A DNA stretch of 9,344 nucleotides from Acidimicrobiales bacterium (GCA_025358985.1 JANYHQ010000625.1:1-9344); one strand, 5' to 3'; counted from the first letter of the stretch, positions 1 through 7,325 are shown. Notes: generated from the sequence alone by a model not told the origin. Numbers and translations are program-made.

Positions 1-1
1 C

Positions 2-1129
2 AAGATCGACATCGCCAAGGGTGTGCTCGACAAGCCAGGCAACGTGGACACTGGTCCCGCCGTGTTTCCCAGTGGGGGCGCCGACACCCTCCCCGGTCCG
101 GTGCCCACCGGCGTGCCGCCCACGGTGGTGATCGACACCACCATTCCGGCCGCCCCCATCGCCGCCCCCTCAGCAGTAGTGACCACCCCGGGCGACGGCA
201 ACGGCAACGACGACCCGGCACTGTCGGGGGCTACCGCCACCGTGCCCGCCGCAGAATTGCCAACGGCGGACAAACCATTGGTGGACATTTCGGGCATCGC
301 CGCCATTGGTGGACCGGGGGCGTACAACACGCTCATCATCGGTACGGACTCACGCGCCGATGTAAGCGACGCGCAGGCCCGTACCTTCGGTAAAGGCCAG
401 GTGGGGGGCAAGCGGTCCGACACCATCATGATCCTTCGTACCGATCCTGCGTCGGGCCGCGCTGCCGTGCTGTCGTTGCCTCGCGACCTGTTCGTTCACA
501 TCTCAGGCACCAACAAGAACGACCGCATCAACTCCGCCTATGCCAAGGGTGCCACCACATTGGTGCAAACCATCAAGGACAATTTCGGTATTCCCATCAC
601 CCACGTGGTGGAGGTGGATTTCACGGGCTTCCAAACCATCGTGGGCACATTGGGCGGCGTGTACATCGACTTCCCGAAGGCGTCGCGCGACACCATCACC
701 GGGCTCAATCAGCCCGCCGGCCACAACTTGCTGACGCCGGAGCAGGCGGTGGCGTATGTACGTAGTCGGCATTTCGAAACCGGAGAAAACAACAAGTGGA
801 CCTCTGACGGGCGAGGCGACTTGGGCCGTGTGGTGCGCCAGCAGGCGTTTATCAAGGCGGTACTGCAGCGAGCCATCGACCAGGGAGCCCGCAACCCCCT
901 CACCGCCAATGCCCTCATTGCCAACGCCACCAGTGCCATCAAACTGGACAACACGTTCTCGTTGAGCAAGCTGGGTGATTTGGCGAAGAGTTTCCGTTCA
1001 TTCGACCCGGCGTCGTTACAGAGCTACACCGTTCCCGGAACCCCGGCCACCATCGACAAGAAGGCGATCCTCAAGGTGGACAAGGCCAAAGCCCCCAAGA
1101 TCGTCGGCAAGTTCGGCAACCGGGGCTAA
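2..1129 (+). CDS. LCP (LytR-CpsA-Psr) family glycopolymer ligase, 5'-truncated
   Basis: The reading frame is open from the window edge, so the start and any N-terminal membrane anchor lie upstream. A GTG at 23 is in frame but the coding sense continues before it. The visible part begins with a Pro/Ala/Thr-rich, disordered-looking linker (to about nt 290) and then a full LCP domain. Recognisable landmarks are IIGTDSR (Asp codon 347), LSLPRDLFV (Arg codon 482, Asp 485), RINSAYAKGA (Arg 524), the VRSRHF segment (761-775) and DLGRVVRQQAF (818 onward). These match the conserved Asp/Arg residues that LCP enzymes use to bind the polyprenyl-pyrophosphate and a divalent cation. LCP proteins transfer lipid-linked glycopolymers to peptidoglycan outside the membrane. 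The C-terminus is short and basic and lacks an obvious LytR_C domain. The family call is firm. The polymer it attaches is unknown, although the neighbouring glycosyltransferases suggest a surface glycan. Confidence 0.93.
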   Translation, partial: KIDIAKGVLDKPGNVDTGPAVFPSGGADTLPGPVPTGVPPTVVIDTTIPAAPIAAPSAVVTTPGDGNGNDDPALSGATATVPAAELPTADKPLVDISGIAAIGGPGAYNTLIIGTDSRADVSDAQARTFGKGQVGGKRSDTIMILRTDPASGRAAVLSLPRDLFVHISGTNKNDRINSAYAKGATTLVQTIKDNFGIPITHVVEVDFTGFQTIVGTLGGVYIDFPKASRDTITGLNQPAGHNLLTPEQAVAYVRSRHFETGENNKWTSDGRGDLGRVVRQQAFIKAVLQRAIDQGARNPLTANALIANATSAIKLDNTFSLSKLGDLAKSFRSFDPASLQSYTVPGTPATIDKKAILKVDKAKAPKIVGKFGNRG

Positions 1130-1220
1130 CCCCCTTGGCCCGGTGCCGTGCATCGAGTGGAGCGGAGATTGCGCTGATCGCAACGTAAGCCCCATCGATG
1201 ATCTGGAAACGACGGTGAAC
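1130..1220. other. Convergent intergenic region with short weak hairpins
   Basis: This gap separates the stop of the LCP gene from the stop of the minus-strand glycosyltransferase. It contains an inverted repeat TTGCG-(5)-CGCAA at 1169-1183. A 6-bp stem ACTCAG-(4)-CTGAGT at 1219-1234 overlaps the minus-strand stop codon. Neither stem is followed by a T-run in either direction, so a classical intrinsic terminator is not shown. They may help end converging transcripts, but this is weak inference. No small gene was seen here. Confidence 0.25.
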
Positions 1221-3503
1221 TCAGCGCTCTGAGTGAATGTCAGCCAAACGGCGCCGCACCCAATCGGCCGCCGCTGACCCGTCGGCCAGTGAACGTACAT
1301 CGGCTCGAGCCCGCTCCACCCGGGCGGCCACCTCGGGGCTATGGCGCCTCGTATAGAGGTCGCCCAACAGGGCAGCAGCAGCGGCCTCGTCAGGCTCATG
1401 CACCACGGATCCGGCCGGATACGGACCGGCGTGATGATCGAGTCGGATAGGCGTGGCGGGCACCAGCCACGAGTTGTCACACGTCATGAATGCCAGGTTG
1501 CCTGTGGCCCCGGTGGCCACGACCGGAGTGCCCACGGCCATGGCCTCGAGCATCAACAGTCCATACCCTTCGGAACGGTGCAGAGACGCATAACAATCAA
1601 GGGCGACCACGAACTGATGCTGCTGAGTAGGACTGTATGTGGTGTCGATGACCGTGATGTCGGGTCGTTGCGCCACGCACTCGTGTATGGCCTGGGCTGA
1701 TTCGGGATGGCCAGCCCCATTCATGGTTTTCACCACCAGATGCGGAGCATCAGCACCGATCGTCGGCTGCGCAAACGCACCGCACCAAGCGGCGATGAGA
1801 CCCAATGGATTCTTGCGTACCGACATCGAGCCATGGTCAAACGAGAAGCCAGCCAGCCATCCCGCGGGGAGGCCGAGTGCGGCCCGAGCACTACTGCGAG
1901 AAGCGTTGAAATCGGGCACATCGGTCCCCAGCGGCATCACGTAAACCACCATGCCGGGCGGAGCGTCGGCCCGTACCGCTTGGGCGGTGTACTCCGACGT
2001 CACCCACACCTCGTCGAGGTAGTCGAACCCCGGGATCATGTTGGCGGTGAGCCGTTCGGCTTCCCAAAACCACAGCCCCACGGTGTACGAGCCACGTGAA
2101 TGCGACGGCCATGAACTGCCTGCGCTGCGGATGAATCGAGGCAGTTCGGACCCATTGAGGCAGATGATTGTCACGTCCATTGGATCTGGTCCGAGAGGAC
2201 GTTCTCGCCATGGCACCGATGCCGAGATGAGATGTCGGTATGTCCGCGTTGCCACCCGTTCTCCGGCTCTTTCCACTGCGTTCACCATCAACCGCCCCGC
2301 TTGCCCCAACCCCAGCGCAGCATCGAGGTAACCAACCACCAGCACGCCACGCGTCAGTGCGGGATCCGGCTCCACCAGGTCCAACGTGGGGGAAGGCGGC
2401 ACTGCGGCGGGGATGAGCCAGGTGGGCAAACGCCCATCATCAACGCCAAGATGCGTTGCCCAATCCAGCAATCCCCTACGCGCCCATACGGTTTCCAGAT
2501 CGGCGAAGGCCTCGTGGAGGTCGGGCCGCCGCCGGTGGATTTCCGCCAGAGCCCGACTCACCGGAAGGGGTCCAACGGTGACCGGTTCGGCCAGCCACGT
2601 TCGGAAGGCATCGGGGTCAGGACCGAAAGGGTTTGGCGGGGGAGGAGGGGCGACGCGGGCGGTAGATGTGGTGCCGTGCAATCGCAAGTCGCGCGGTGAT
2701 CCGGCCAGCAAGTCACGGGGCACTTGCTCCAACGAACGTTGGGTGGATGGGGCATAGGGGGACAGCTGCGGCTCGGCCACGTCGAGGTAGGCGCCAAGAT
2801 GAGTAATTGTAAGTGTGCGTAGAATCAAGGGAATGGGGACGCCGTCGCGCTGAGCCCACCAGGCGTAGTCGTCGCCGACATTGGAAAATGTGGGAGCACG
2901 ATTGGGTGACGGAACCACGAGCGCGCCATCGCGGTCGATGAGGGCGCGGTACAACTCCACGTGGGACGTCCCGCTGTCGGTACCCCACCATGTACCTGCG
3001 TCGGGGGCCGTGCCAAAGTCGATTGCCGGAGCGCTCCCCACGGTCCGACGCTGCCACTCCAGCAAAGATCGTCGTTGGGCCGCCACGAAGCCACGATCAG
3101 CTGTTACCACCAGTGAGGAATGCCGACAGAGTGCAGCCCACCCGCCACGCCCGCGGGGGAGGGGGTGATCAAGGGAGGCACCCACATCAATGAGCAGGGC
3201 GACCCCGTCGGTGGAAGCCTGCTCTGCATGCCTCAAGGCGGCCGCCATTGCCCATGGACCGAAGACCATTGTCGCGCTCGACGCCGGGTGGAGAAGTCGT
3301 AGGAGCGACGAAAGTGACGGCGACATTCCCGCCGATTGCGGGTCAACCACCACTGTCGTCGGCGTCATGTTGCAATCCGCTTCGGTTCCGTCGGCCACCA
3401 AAATCAGCATCGAGGGGTTGGATGGAGAAAGCTCTGCCCACCGATCGGCGAGGCGCAGAGCAGCGCGGAGTTGGCGGCGAAGGACCACGGTGCACGGCTG
3501 CAC
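1221..3503 (-). CDS. Two-domain glycosyltransferase: degenerate GT-A-like N-terminus plus GT4 C-terminus
   Basis: The product is 760 aa, read from a GTG at 3503; no start codon lies in frame upstream before the divergent gene. Residues 3-40 (PCTVVLRRQLRAALRLADRW and the LILVADG strand) resemble the opening of a GT-A-like domain common in actinobacterial glycan loci (CTIVARNYL...FTVLVIDD type). Where that family has a LYLDPDI metal-binding segment, this protein reads LLIDVGA (D106), so the first domain may be inactive. From about residue 385 there is a GT4 domain. It has GYLDAALGLGQAG (391 onward), the DEVWVTSEYTA and RKNPLGL segments, and SLHRSEGYGLLMLEAMAVGTPVVAT with the E-x7-E pair E645/E653 expected to bind the nucleotide-sugar. 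It is probably a cytoplasmic retaining transferase building a surface glycan; donor and acceptor are unknown. It is transcribed alone on this strand, divergent from the next gene. The GT4 call is strong and the N-terminal homology is moderate. Confidence 0.88.
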   Translation of the reverse strand: MQPCTVVLRRQLRAALRLADRWAELSPSNPSMLILVADGTEADCNMTPTTVVVDPQSAGMSPSLSSLLRLLHPASSATMVFGPWAMAAALRHAEQASTDGVALLIDVGASLDHPLPRGRGGWAALCRHSSLVVTADRGFVAAQRRSLLEWQRRTVGSAPAIDFGTAPDAGTWWGTDSGTSHVELYRALIDRDGALVVPSPNRAPTFSNVGDDYAWWAQRDGVPIPLILRTLTITHLGAYLDVAEPQLSPYAPSTQRSLEQVPRDLLAGSPRDLRLHGTTSTARVAPPPPPNPFGPDPDAFRTWLAEPVTVGPLPVSRALAEIHRRRPDLHEAFADLETVWARRGLLDWATHLGVDDGRLPTWLIPAAVPPSPTLDLVEPDPALTRGVLVVGYLDAALGLGQAGRLMVNAVERAGERVATRTYRHLISASVPWRERPLGPDPMDVTIICLNGSELPRFIRSAGSSWPSHSRGSYTVGLWFWEAERLTANMIPGFDYLDEVWVTSEYTAQAVRADAPPGMVVYVMPLGTDVPDFNASRSSARAALGLPAGWLAGFSFDHGSMSVRKNPLGLIAAWCGAFAQPTIGADAPHLVVKTMNGAGHPESAQAIHECVAQRPDITVIDTTYSPTQQHQFVVALDCYASLHRSEGYGLLMLEAMAVGTPVVATGATGNLAFMTCDNSWLVPATPIRLDHHAGPYPAGSVVHEPDEAAAAALLGDLYTRRHSPEVAARVERARADVRSLADGSAAADWVRRRLADIHSER

Positions 3504-3534
3504 AGGACAGGGAGGGTACCGTCTCCAGCAGCGA
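3503..3534. promoter_or_regulatory. Candidate bidirectional, nearly leaderless promoter
   Basis: Only 30 bp separate the proposed GTG (3503, minus) and ATG (3534, plus). At the centre is the palindrome GGTACC (3515-3520). It yields a TANNNT -10-like box on each strand: TACCGT at 3517-3522 (plus), 11 nt before the ATG, and TACCCT at 3518-3513 (minus), 9 nt before the GTG. Neither start has a well-spaced Shine-Dalgarno sequence; the plus-strand AGGGAGG at 3509-3515 is too far from the ATG. This fits very short or leaderless transcripts fired from overlapping divergent -10 elements, a known arrangement for symmetric bacterial promoters. No clear -35 box was seen on either side. Confidence 0.35.
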
Positions 3535-5546
3535 TGGCAGATGCACCTCCCCCCAATGCTGTGTCTGGCGGTCCTGCCTCGGGTCCGTCGGAATCCGCTA
3601 CTCCAGTGACGGCAGTGATGTTCGTGCCGTCGAGCCCGGAGCAGTGGCTGCTGCCCGTACGCAGCCTGTTGGCCACCACCGATCTACCAATTGTGGTGGG
3701 GGTGCTGTACCCGGTCCACGGTGTGTTGTTCGATGGCATCGACGAACGAGTTAGCTGGGGTCCGGTGGGCTCGGTGAGTGAACTGGTGGACACTACGTAT
3801 GCGTCGACCCGTGGTCATGTGGTGGTCATCGACGACGCGGTGTCGCTGCCACCGGACCCGTTCGTCACTGCACTCCGCTGGATTTCTGAGGATCTGCGGG
3901 TATCCACGGTGAGCTTCTTGTCCAATGCGTCGGGACCACTGAGTTTCCCGGTCCGCAATCTCACGCAGACGCGTGCCCTCGACGGCCATGATGAGCAGTC
4001 GCTCACCAGGACGTTGCGTAGTGAAGCACCGGCCGCCCAACCGGCACCCATCGCCCTGGCCACCGGATGTGTGGTGGTGCTTGCCGCCGCTGCACTCGGT
4101 GCGGTGGGGCGTCTGCAGGCGCCATCTTCGGCCCGCTTTGATGTGGCCGTTGCTGATTTCAGCGCCCGGGCTCGGGGCAAGGGTTTCGTGGATCTGTGCG
4201 ACACCTCCACGTTCGTCACGCGCTCATCCGATGTGTCCATACATCCGGTCGACCATCACCTCACTGCCGACGACATGGGATGGCTGTTACACCGTCACCG
4301 TTGGCTCCTTGGCTTCCTCGATGATCAGCGCGCTGATGGAGAGTCGGCGTTCGCAGCAGCCTTCGATGTGGCCCGGGCGAAGGTGTTGGGGCTACGCATC
4401 CTGGTCGACGGAGCGTGTTTTGGACCCCACGAAACTGGTACCCAGGTGGCCGCCACCCAAACCCTACGTGCGCTGAGTACCAACCCAGATGTGGCTTGGA
4501 TCGGGGTGGCCCTTCCCGGTCCCATTCCGGCCTACGCCCTTGGGGTGCTGGGCCACCCCAAGGTGCAGGCCATGGAAGCGCAAAGTTGCGATTTGGGCAA
4601 ATTTGGTCCCGTGGACATTGCGTTTCGCCCCTTTCAACCAGTTCCCGGCTTCGACCTTGGCGCCTGGACCCGGGTGGGCCATCGCTTTGTGGTGAGCATC
4701 CTCGACCTCATTGCCTGGAACAACGGCAGCTACTTCCCGGCATGGGAAGATTGGGACCGCTATCGCCGTACCATCGAGGCGGTGACCCGAGCGGCCGATG
4801 CAGTCACCGTCATCTCCGCCGATGTGGCCGGTCAGCTTCGTCTGCATAGCTTACCGGTCGACCCCGATCGGGTGCATGTGGTGGCGCTCGGCACTGCTCA
4901 TCTCAACGAGGACGCCCCCACCAGGTATCCGGCCGAGTTGGCAGCCCGGGGCTTTTCGGCCCGACCCTTTGCCCTATGTCTAGGGGTCAACTACGGCCAT
5001 AAGAATCGTGATCTGGCCATGGCCGCACATGCCGAATTGCGAGGTCGGGGATACGATCTGGATCTGGTGCTGGCCGGGCCAGTGGTTCCCTACGGCACCA
5101 GCCGGCTGGCCGAGTCAGCTTTCCTCGGTCCAGATTCCCATGTACACGTATTACCTGAGGTCGCCGAGGACGAGCGGAACTGGCTGCTTCGCCATGCTGC
5201 ACTGGTGTGGTACCCCACGTCGGCGGAGGGATTTGGGTTCCTTCCGTTTGAGGCCGCAGCATTCGAAACCCCCACGGTGGCGGTGGGGTTTGGTCCCATA
5301 GTGGAGTTGGCGGCCGCCGGTCGTATCCCCGGTGATGATGTGCCGCTCATGGCGGCCAATTGGACCCCGGATGCCCTGGCTGATCTGGCGGAACGGCTGC
5401 TCAGCGATCCCGCTCTTGCGCAACGACATCAGGCGGCCCTGGTCCGGGCCGGCGGCCACTACAGTTGGGATGTTCATGCGGAACAGCTCGTGGCATTGTT
5501 TCGCCAAGTTCTCGCTCTTCCCCGCCGTTCGAGGTATCCATTGTGA
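3534..5546 (+). CDS. Two-domain glycosyltransferase: GT2-like N-terminus plus GT4 C-terminus
   Basis: The product is 670 aa from the ATG at 3534. The frame is open further upstream, but that stretch is the shadow of the divergent gene. Later starts at 3615 or 3618 would cut into the first beta strand (TAVMFVPS). Residues 25-280 follow the order of a GT2 fold: first strand, VVVIDDAVSLPP (D100/D101), an ATGCVVV segment (T177-C179) and DFSARARGKGF (D208), which resembles the GT2 (E)D-x-x-x-R-A segment. The usual second-strand DDgStD motif is replaced by VLYPVHG (57-63), so activity of this half is doubtful. The GT4 domain starts at ILVDG (289), with the donor-loop-like GPHETG (297-302), LCLGVNYGHKN and SAEGFGFLPFEAAAFETP, giving E565-x7-E573. 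It is likely a cytoplasmic enzyme of surface-glycan synthesis. The next gene overlaps its stop by 4 nt, indicating translational coupling. Donor and acceptor are unknown. Confidence 0.87.
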   Translation: MADAPPPNAVSGGPASGPSESATPVTAVMFVPSSPEQWLLPVRSLLATTDLPIVVGVLYPVHGVLFDGIDERVSWGPVGSVSELVDTTYASTRGHVVVIDDAVSLPPDPFVTALRWISEDLRVSTVSFLSNASGPLSFPVRNLTQTRALDGHDEQSLTRTLRSEAPAAQPAPIALATGCVVVLAAAALGAVGRLQAPSSARFDVAVADFSARARGKGFVDLCDTSTFVTRSSDVSIHPVDHHLTADDMGWLLHRHRWLLGFLDDQRADGESAFAAAFDVARAKVLGLRILVDGACFGPHETGTQVAATQTLRALSTNPDVAWIGVALPGPIPAYALGVLGHPKVQAMEAQSCDLGKFGPVDIAFRPFQPVPGFDLGAWTRVGHRFVVSILDLIAWNNGSYFPAWEDWDRYRRTIEAVTRAADAVTVISADVAGQLRLHSLPVDPDRVHVVALGTAHLNEDAPTRYPAELAARGFSARPFALCLGVNYGHKNRDLAMAAHAELRGRGYDLDLVLAGPVVPYGTSRLAESAFLGPDSHVHVLPEVAEDERNWLLRHAALVWYPTSAEGFGFLPFEAAAFETPTVAVGFGPIVELAAAGRIPGDDVPLMAANWTPDALADLAERLLSDPALAQRHQAALVRAGGHYSWDVHAEQLVALFRQVLALPRRSRYPL

Positions 5547-5944
5547 CCAGTCCGGACAAGCACAAGCCCGCTGAACAAGCCGCTCCCAAACTCTCGTTGG
5601 TAGCCGAAGCAGTCGCCGCGGCCGATGCTGCAGCTGACATCATCGGGGCCATCGACCGGCTGTCGCTGAGCCAGGCGTTGCTCGACGTGGAGATTGCCAA
5701 CGCCCGGGTGCTCGACCTCACTGCCCGGTTGGTAGAATCCAATCAGCGCGCTGATGGTCTGCGCGCAGATCTTGAGTCAGTCCGAAGCAGCGCCACTGGT
5801 GTCCGCATCCAAGCCGACGCTGATGTGGCGGCCATGCGGTCCGAGATGGCGGTTCATCAGGCATACCTCGATGAGCAACGTTCTTCCACGGCTTATCGGT
5901 GGGCGGCCAAGGTATGGAATCTGCGCAATGCCTTGCGTAGTTAA
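5543..5944 (+). CDS. Small coiled-coil protein coupled to the glycosyltransferase genes
   Basis: I do not recognise a named family. The start is the GTG at 5543, whose GTGA overlaps the previous stop; a GAGGT at 5531-5535 sits 7 nt upstream and supports it. The product is 133 aa with no signal peptide or membrane segment. Residues about 17-112 are Ala/Leu/Glu/Arg-rich with heptad-like spacing (SQALLDVEIANARVLDLTAR and on), suggesting a long helix or coiled coil. The C-terminus, SSTAYRWAAKVWNLRNALR (114-132), resembles the amphipathic S-x-S-W-R-L-T-x-P-L-R type tails found at the ends of many surface-polysaccharide glycosyltransferases and associated proteins. Inference: it is a scaffold, oligomerisation or membrane-docking partner for the upstream GT2/GT4 protein, with which it is probably co-translated. 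A separated tail domain of that enzyme is an alternative. The gene is confident and the function is open. Confidence 0.75.
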   Translation: MTSPDKHKPAEQAAPKLSLVAEAVAAADAAADIIGAIDRLSLSQALLDVEIANARVLDLTARLVESNQRADGLRADLESVRSSATGVRIQADADVAAMRSEMAVHQAYLDEQRSSTAYRWAAKVWNLRNALRS

Positions 5945-6028
5945 CCTAGGCTCCTACATGGGCCTGTGCTCGTCCGCTGCGCTTCCGTGCTCGGCGTCTT
6001 CGCTGTTCCTACGTCACGACGAAGACTC
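5945..6028 (+). promoter_or_regulatory. Leader before the GT2 gene with an inverted repeat
   Basis: This is an 84-bp gap. It holds a perfect 7-bp inverted repeat, GTCTTCG (5996-6002) and CGAAGAC (6020-6026), separated by 17 bp and ending two bases before the proposed GTG start. The right arm includes a GAAG, the only weak Shine-Dalgarno-like sequence near the start. A hairpin could hide it, or the repeat could be an operator. The in-frame GTG codons at 5966 and 5987 leave open that part of this stretch is coding. Confidence 0.22.
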
Positions 6029-7312
6029 GTGACCCGCCGCGTGCTGGTCGCCGTCATCGTTTATGACGGCAAGGCGTTCGTGCCCCGAGCACTGCAGTCC
6101 ATTGCCCGGCTCGCGACCCACAGTCGTACCCAGGACAAGAGTGGTACCCAGGACCACAGTCGGACCCAGGACCACAGTCGTACCCAGGACCACAGTGGTA
6201 CCCAAGACCACAGTCGGACCCAGGACCACAGTCGAACCCAGGTCGATGTACTGGTTCTCGACGATGCCAGTCCGGACCCGGGTTGGAGCGAGGAGCTGTC
6301 GGCGCTGTGCTCGACGCTTGGTATCGGCTACTACTGCTCGCCCCGCAATCTAGGCATCCCCCGCAACATGAATTTGGCGTTGTTACGCGCCGAGGCCGAG
6401 GGCTACGACGCCTGCGTGTTGTTGAATTCCGACGTGGTGGTGCCACTGAATTTGGTGGACTCGTTGGCGGCCGTGGCCGACACCAGTACCACCATTGCCA
6501 GTGTCACGGCGTGGGCCAACGACGTCAGCATTTACTCCCTTGCCAATTCCCAGGCCGCCGACATGCTGGCTTCCCAGGATCGTCTCGATGCGGTCTCCTC
6601 ATCGTTGGCTGAGGAGTTCGGCGCCACCGGTATCGAGCTTCCCACCGGTGTGGGCTTCTGTCTGTACATCCCCCAACGCGCCATCGCCGACATTGGGCTA
6701 CTGGACCCCGTGTTCGGGCGCGGGTACGCCGAAGAAGTGGACTGGTGCTGTAGGGCCACGGCTGCGGGCTGGCACCACGTACTGGCTCCCAGTGCATTCG
6801 TGTTCCATATGGGCTCGGCCACCAACAGTGCCGCCGGTGTGCTGCAGAAGGGGATGCGTACGGTGGTGGTCAACGAGTCCATCGTCGATCACCGTCACCC
6901 TGATTACCGTGATCGGTTGGCAGAGTGGGCCGGTCGCGATCCGTTGGCGCCAATACGCGCCCGTGCGTTGCGGCGGTTGGTGTCAGACGCCGCCCGGTCG
7001 CGCGGGGTGGTGGTTGACGCCACGTGGCTTTATCGCCCCGCACCGGGTGGCACCGCAGTTGATGACCGGGTACGGGTGGTGGTGGCCCCCGACGGTCCGG
7101 AGGCGGTGGCGGTGGCCCATGTAGACGGGTGGGAATTGGCCATGACGGTAGGGCCCGAAGGTGTACTCCACACCATTGCCGGTCTATTGGGGGTGCGCGC
7201 CGAAGAGATCCGGTTGCTCGACCGCGGGGCCCAAGCAGGTCGCCTCACGGTGGAGGCAGTGGCCGGTGGGGTCCCAGTGCGTTCGTTGGCCCGCTATCCC
7301 GAGCGGGTGTAG
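6029..7312 (+). CDS. GT2-family glycosyltransferase carrying an in-frame 18-bp repeat array
   Basis: The product is 427 aa from the GTG at 6029, chosen because VTRRVLVAVIVYDG places the first catalytic strand at the N-terminus, as usual. Earlier GTGs (5966, 5987) would add an unconserved extension. GT-A landmarks follow in order: first strand and helix (4-30); a repeat-encoded insert (31-72); DVLVLDDASPD (D78/D79, nucleotide binding); LLNSDVVVP (N133-D135, the DxD-type metal site); PTGVGFC; GYAEEVDWCCRA (E235-D238, probable base region); then a conserved His near FHMGS. The following HPDYRDRLAEWAGRDPLAPIRAR block is typical of GT2 enzymes making O-antigen-like or rhamnose-containing polymers. 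The last 80 or so residues are not recognised. It is likely an inverting, cytoplasmic transferase. The 42-residue insert between helix 1 and strand 2 is unusual. The family is confident; donor and acceptor are unknown. Confidence 0.9.
   Translation: MTRRVLVAVIVYDGKAFVPRALQSIARLATHSRTQDKSGTQDHSRTQDHSRTQDHSGTQDHSRTQDHSRTQVDVLVLDDASPDPGWSEELSALCSTLGIGYYCSPRNLGIPRNMNLALLRAEAEGYDACVLLNSDVVVPLNLVDSLAAVADTSTTIASVTAWANDVSIYSLANSQAADMLASQDRLDAVSSSLAEEFGATGIELPTGVGFCLYIPQRAIADIGLLDPVFGRGYAEEVDWCCRATAAGWHHVLAPSAFVFHMGSATNSAAGVLQKGMRTVVVNESIVDHRHPDYRDRLAEWAGRDPLAPIRARALRRLVSDAARSRGVVVDATWLYRPAPGGTAVDDRVRVVVAPDGPEAVAVAHVDGWELAMTVGPEGVLHTIAGLLGVRAEEIRLLDRGAQAGRLTVEAVAGGVPVRSLARYPERV
6119..6244 (+). repeat. 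Coding minisatellite: seven tandem 18-bp units
   Basis: There are seven units with consensus CACAGTCGTACCCAGGAC, starting at 6119, 6137, 6155, 6173, 6191, 6209 and 6227. Each encodes a version of His-Ser-Arg-Thr-Gln-Asp. The third codon varies as CGT, GGT, CGG, CGT, GGT, CGG, CGA. Unit 2 begins with AAG instead of CAC, unit 5 has CAA for CAG, and unit 7 ends GTC, giving Val. Units are contiguous, with no spacers. Because 18 is a multiple of 3, copy-number change would lengthen or shorten the insert without breaking the frame. The consensus has no stop codon in any of the six frames. Confidence 0.97.
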
Positions 7313-7325
7313 CGGGCAGCGCCAC

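Noticed and set aside
1169..1234. Intrinsic terminator between the convergent genes
   Set aside because: The two stems are only 5 and 6 bp and have no T-run, so I list them only as weak hairpins.
1707..2699. Several plus-strand open frames opposite the minus-strand glycosyltransferase
   Set aside because: They overlap one another and lack recognisable motifs, while the minus strand encodes a continuous GT4 domain there. Long antisense frames are expected in GC-rich DNA.
3336..3533. N-terminal extension of the 3534-5546 gene
   Set aside because: The upstream open stretch overlaps the start of the divergent glycosyltransferase and encodes an Arg/His-rich sequence without family resemblance.
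5465..5542. Earlier start for the coiled-coil gene
   Set aside because: It would overlap the glycosyltransferase by about 80 nt. The GTG at 5543 has a stop-start overlap and a well-spaced GAGGT.
6119..6244. CRISPR-like array
   Set aside because: The 18-bp units are contiguous with no spacers and lie in frame inside an enzyme gene; no cas genes are present.
6054..6446. Open minus-strand frame through the repeat array that reads as a Gly-Pro-Cys-rich, collagen-like protein
   Set aside because: The 18-bp unit is stop-free in every frame, so the repetitive antisense reading is a by-product. The plus-strand frame has all GT2 motifs on both sides.
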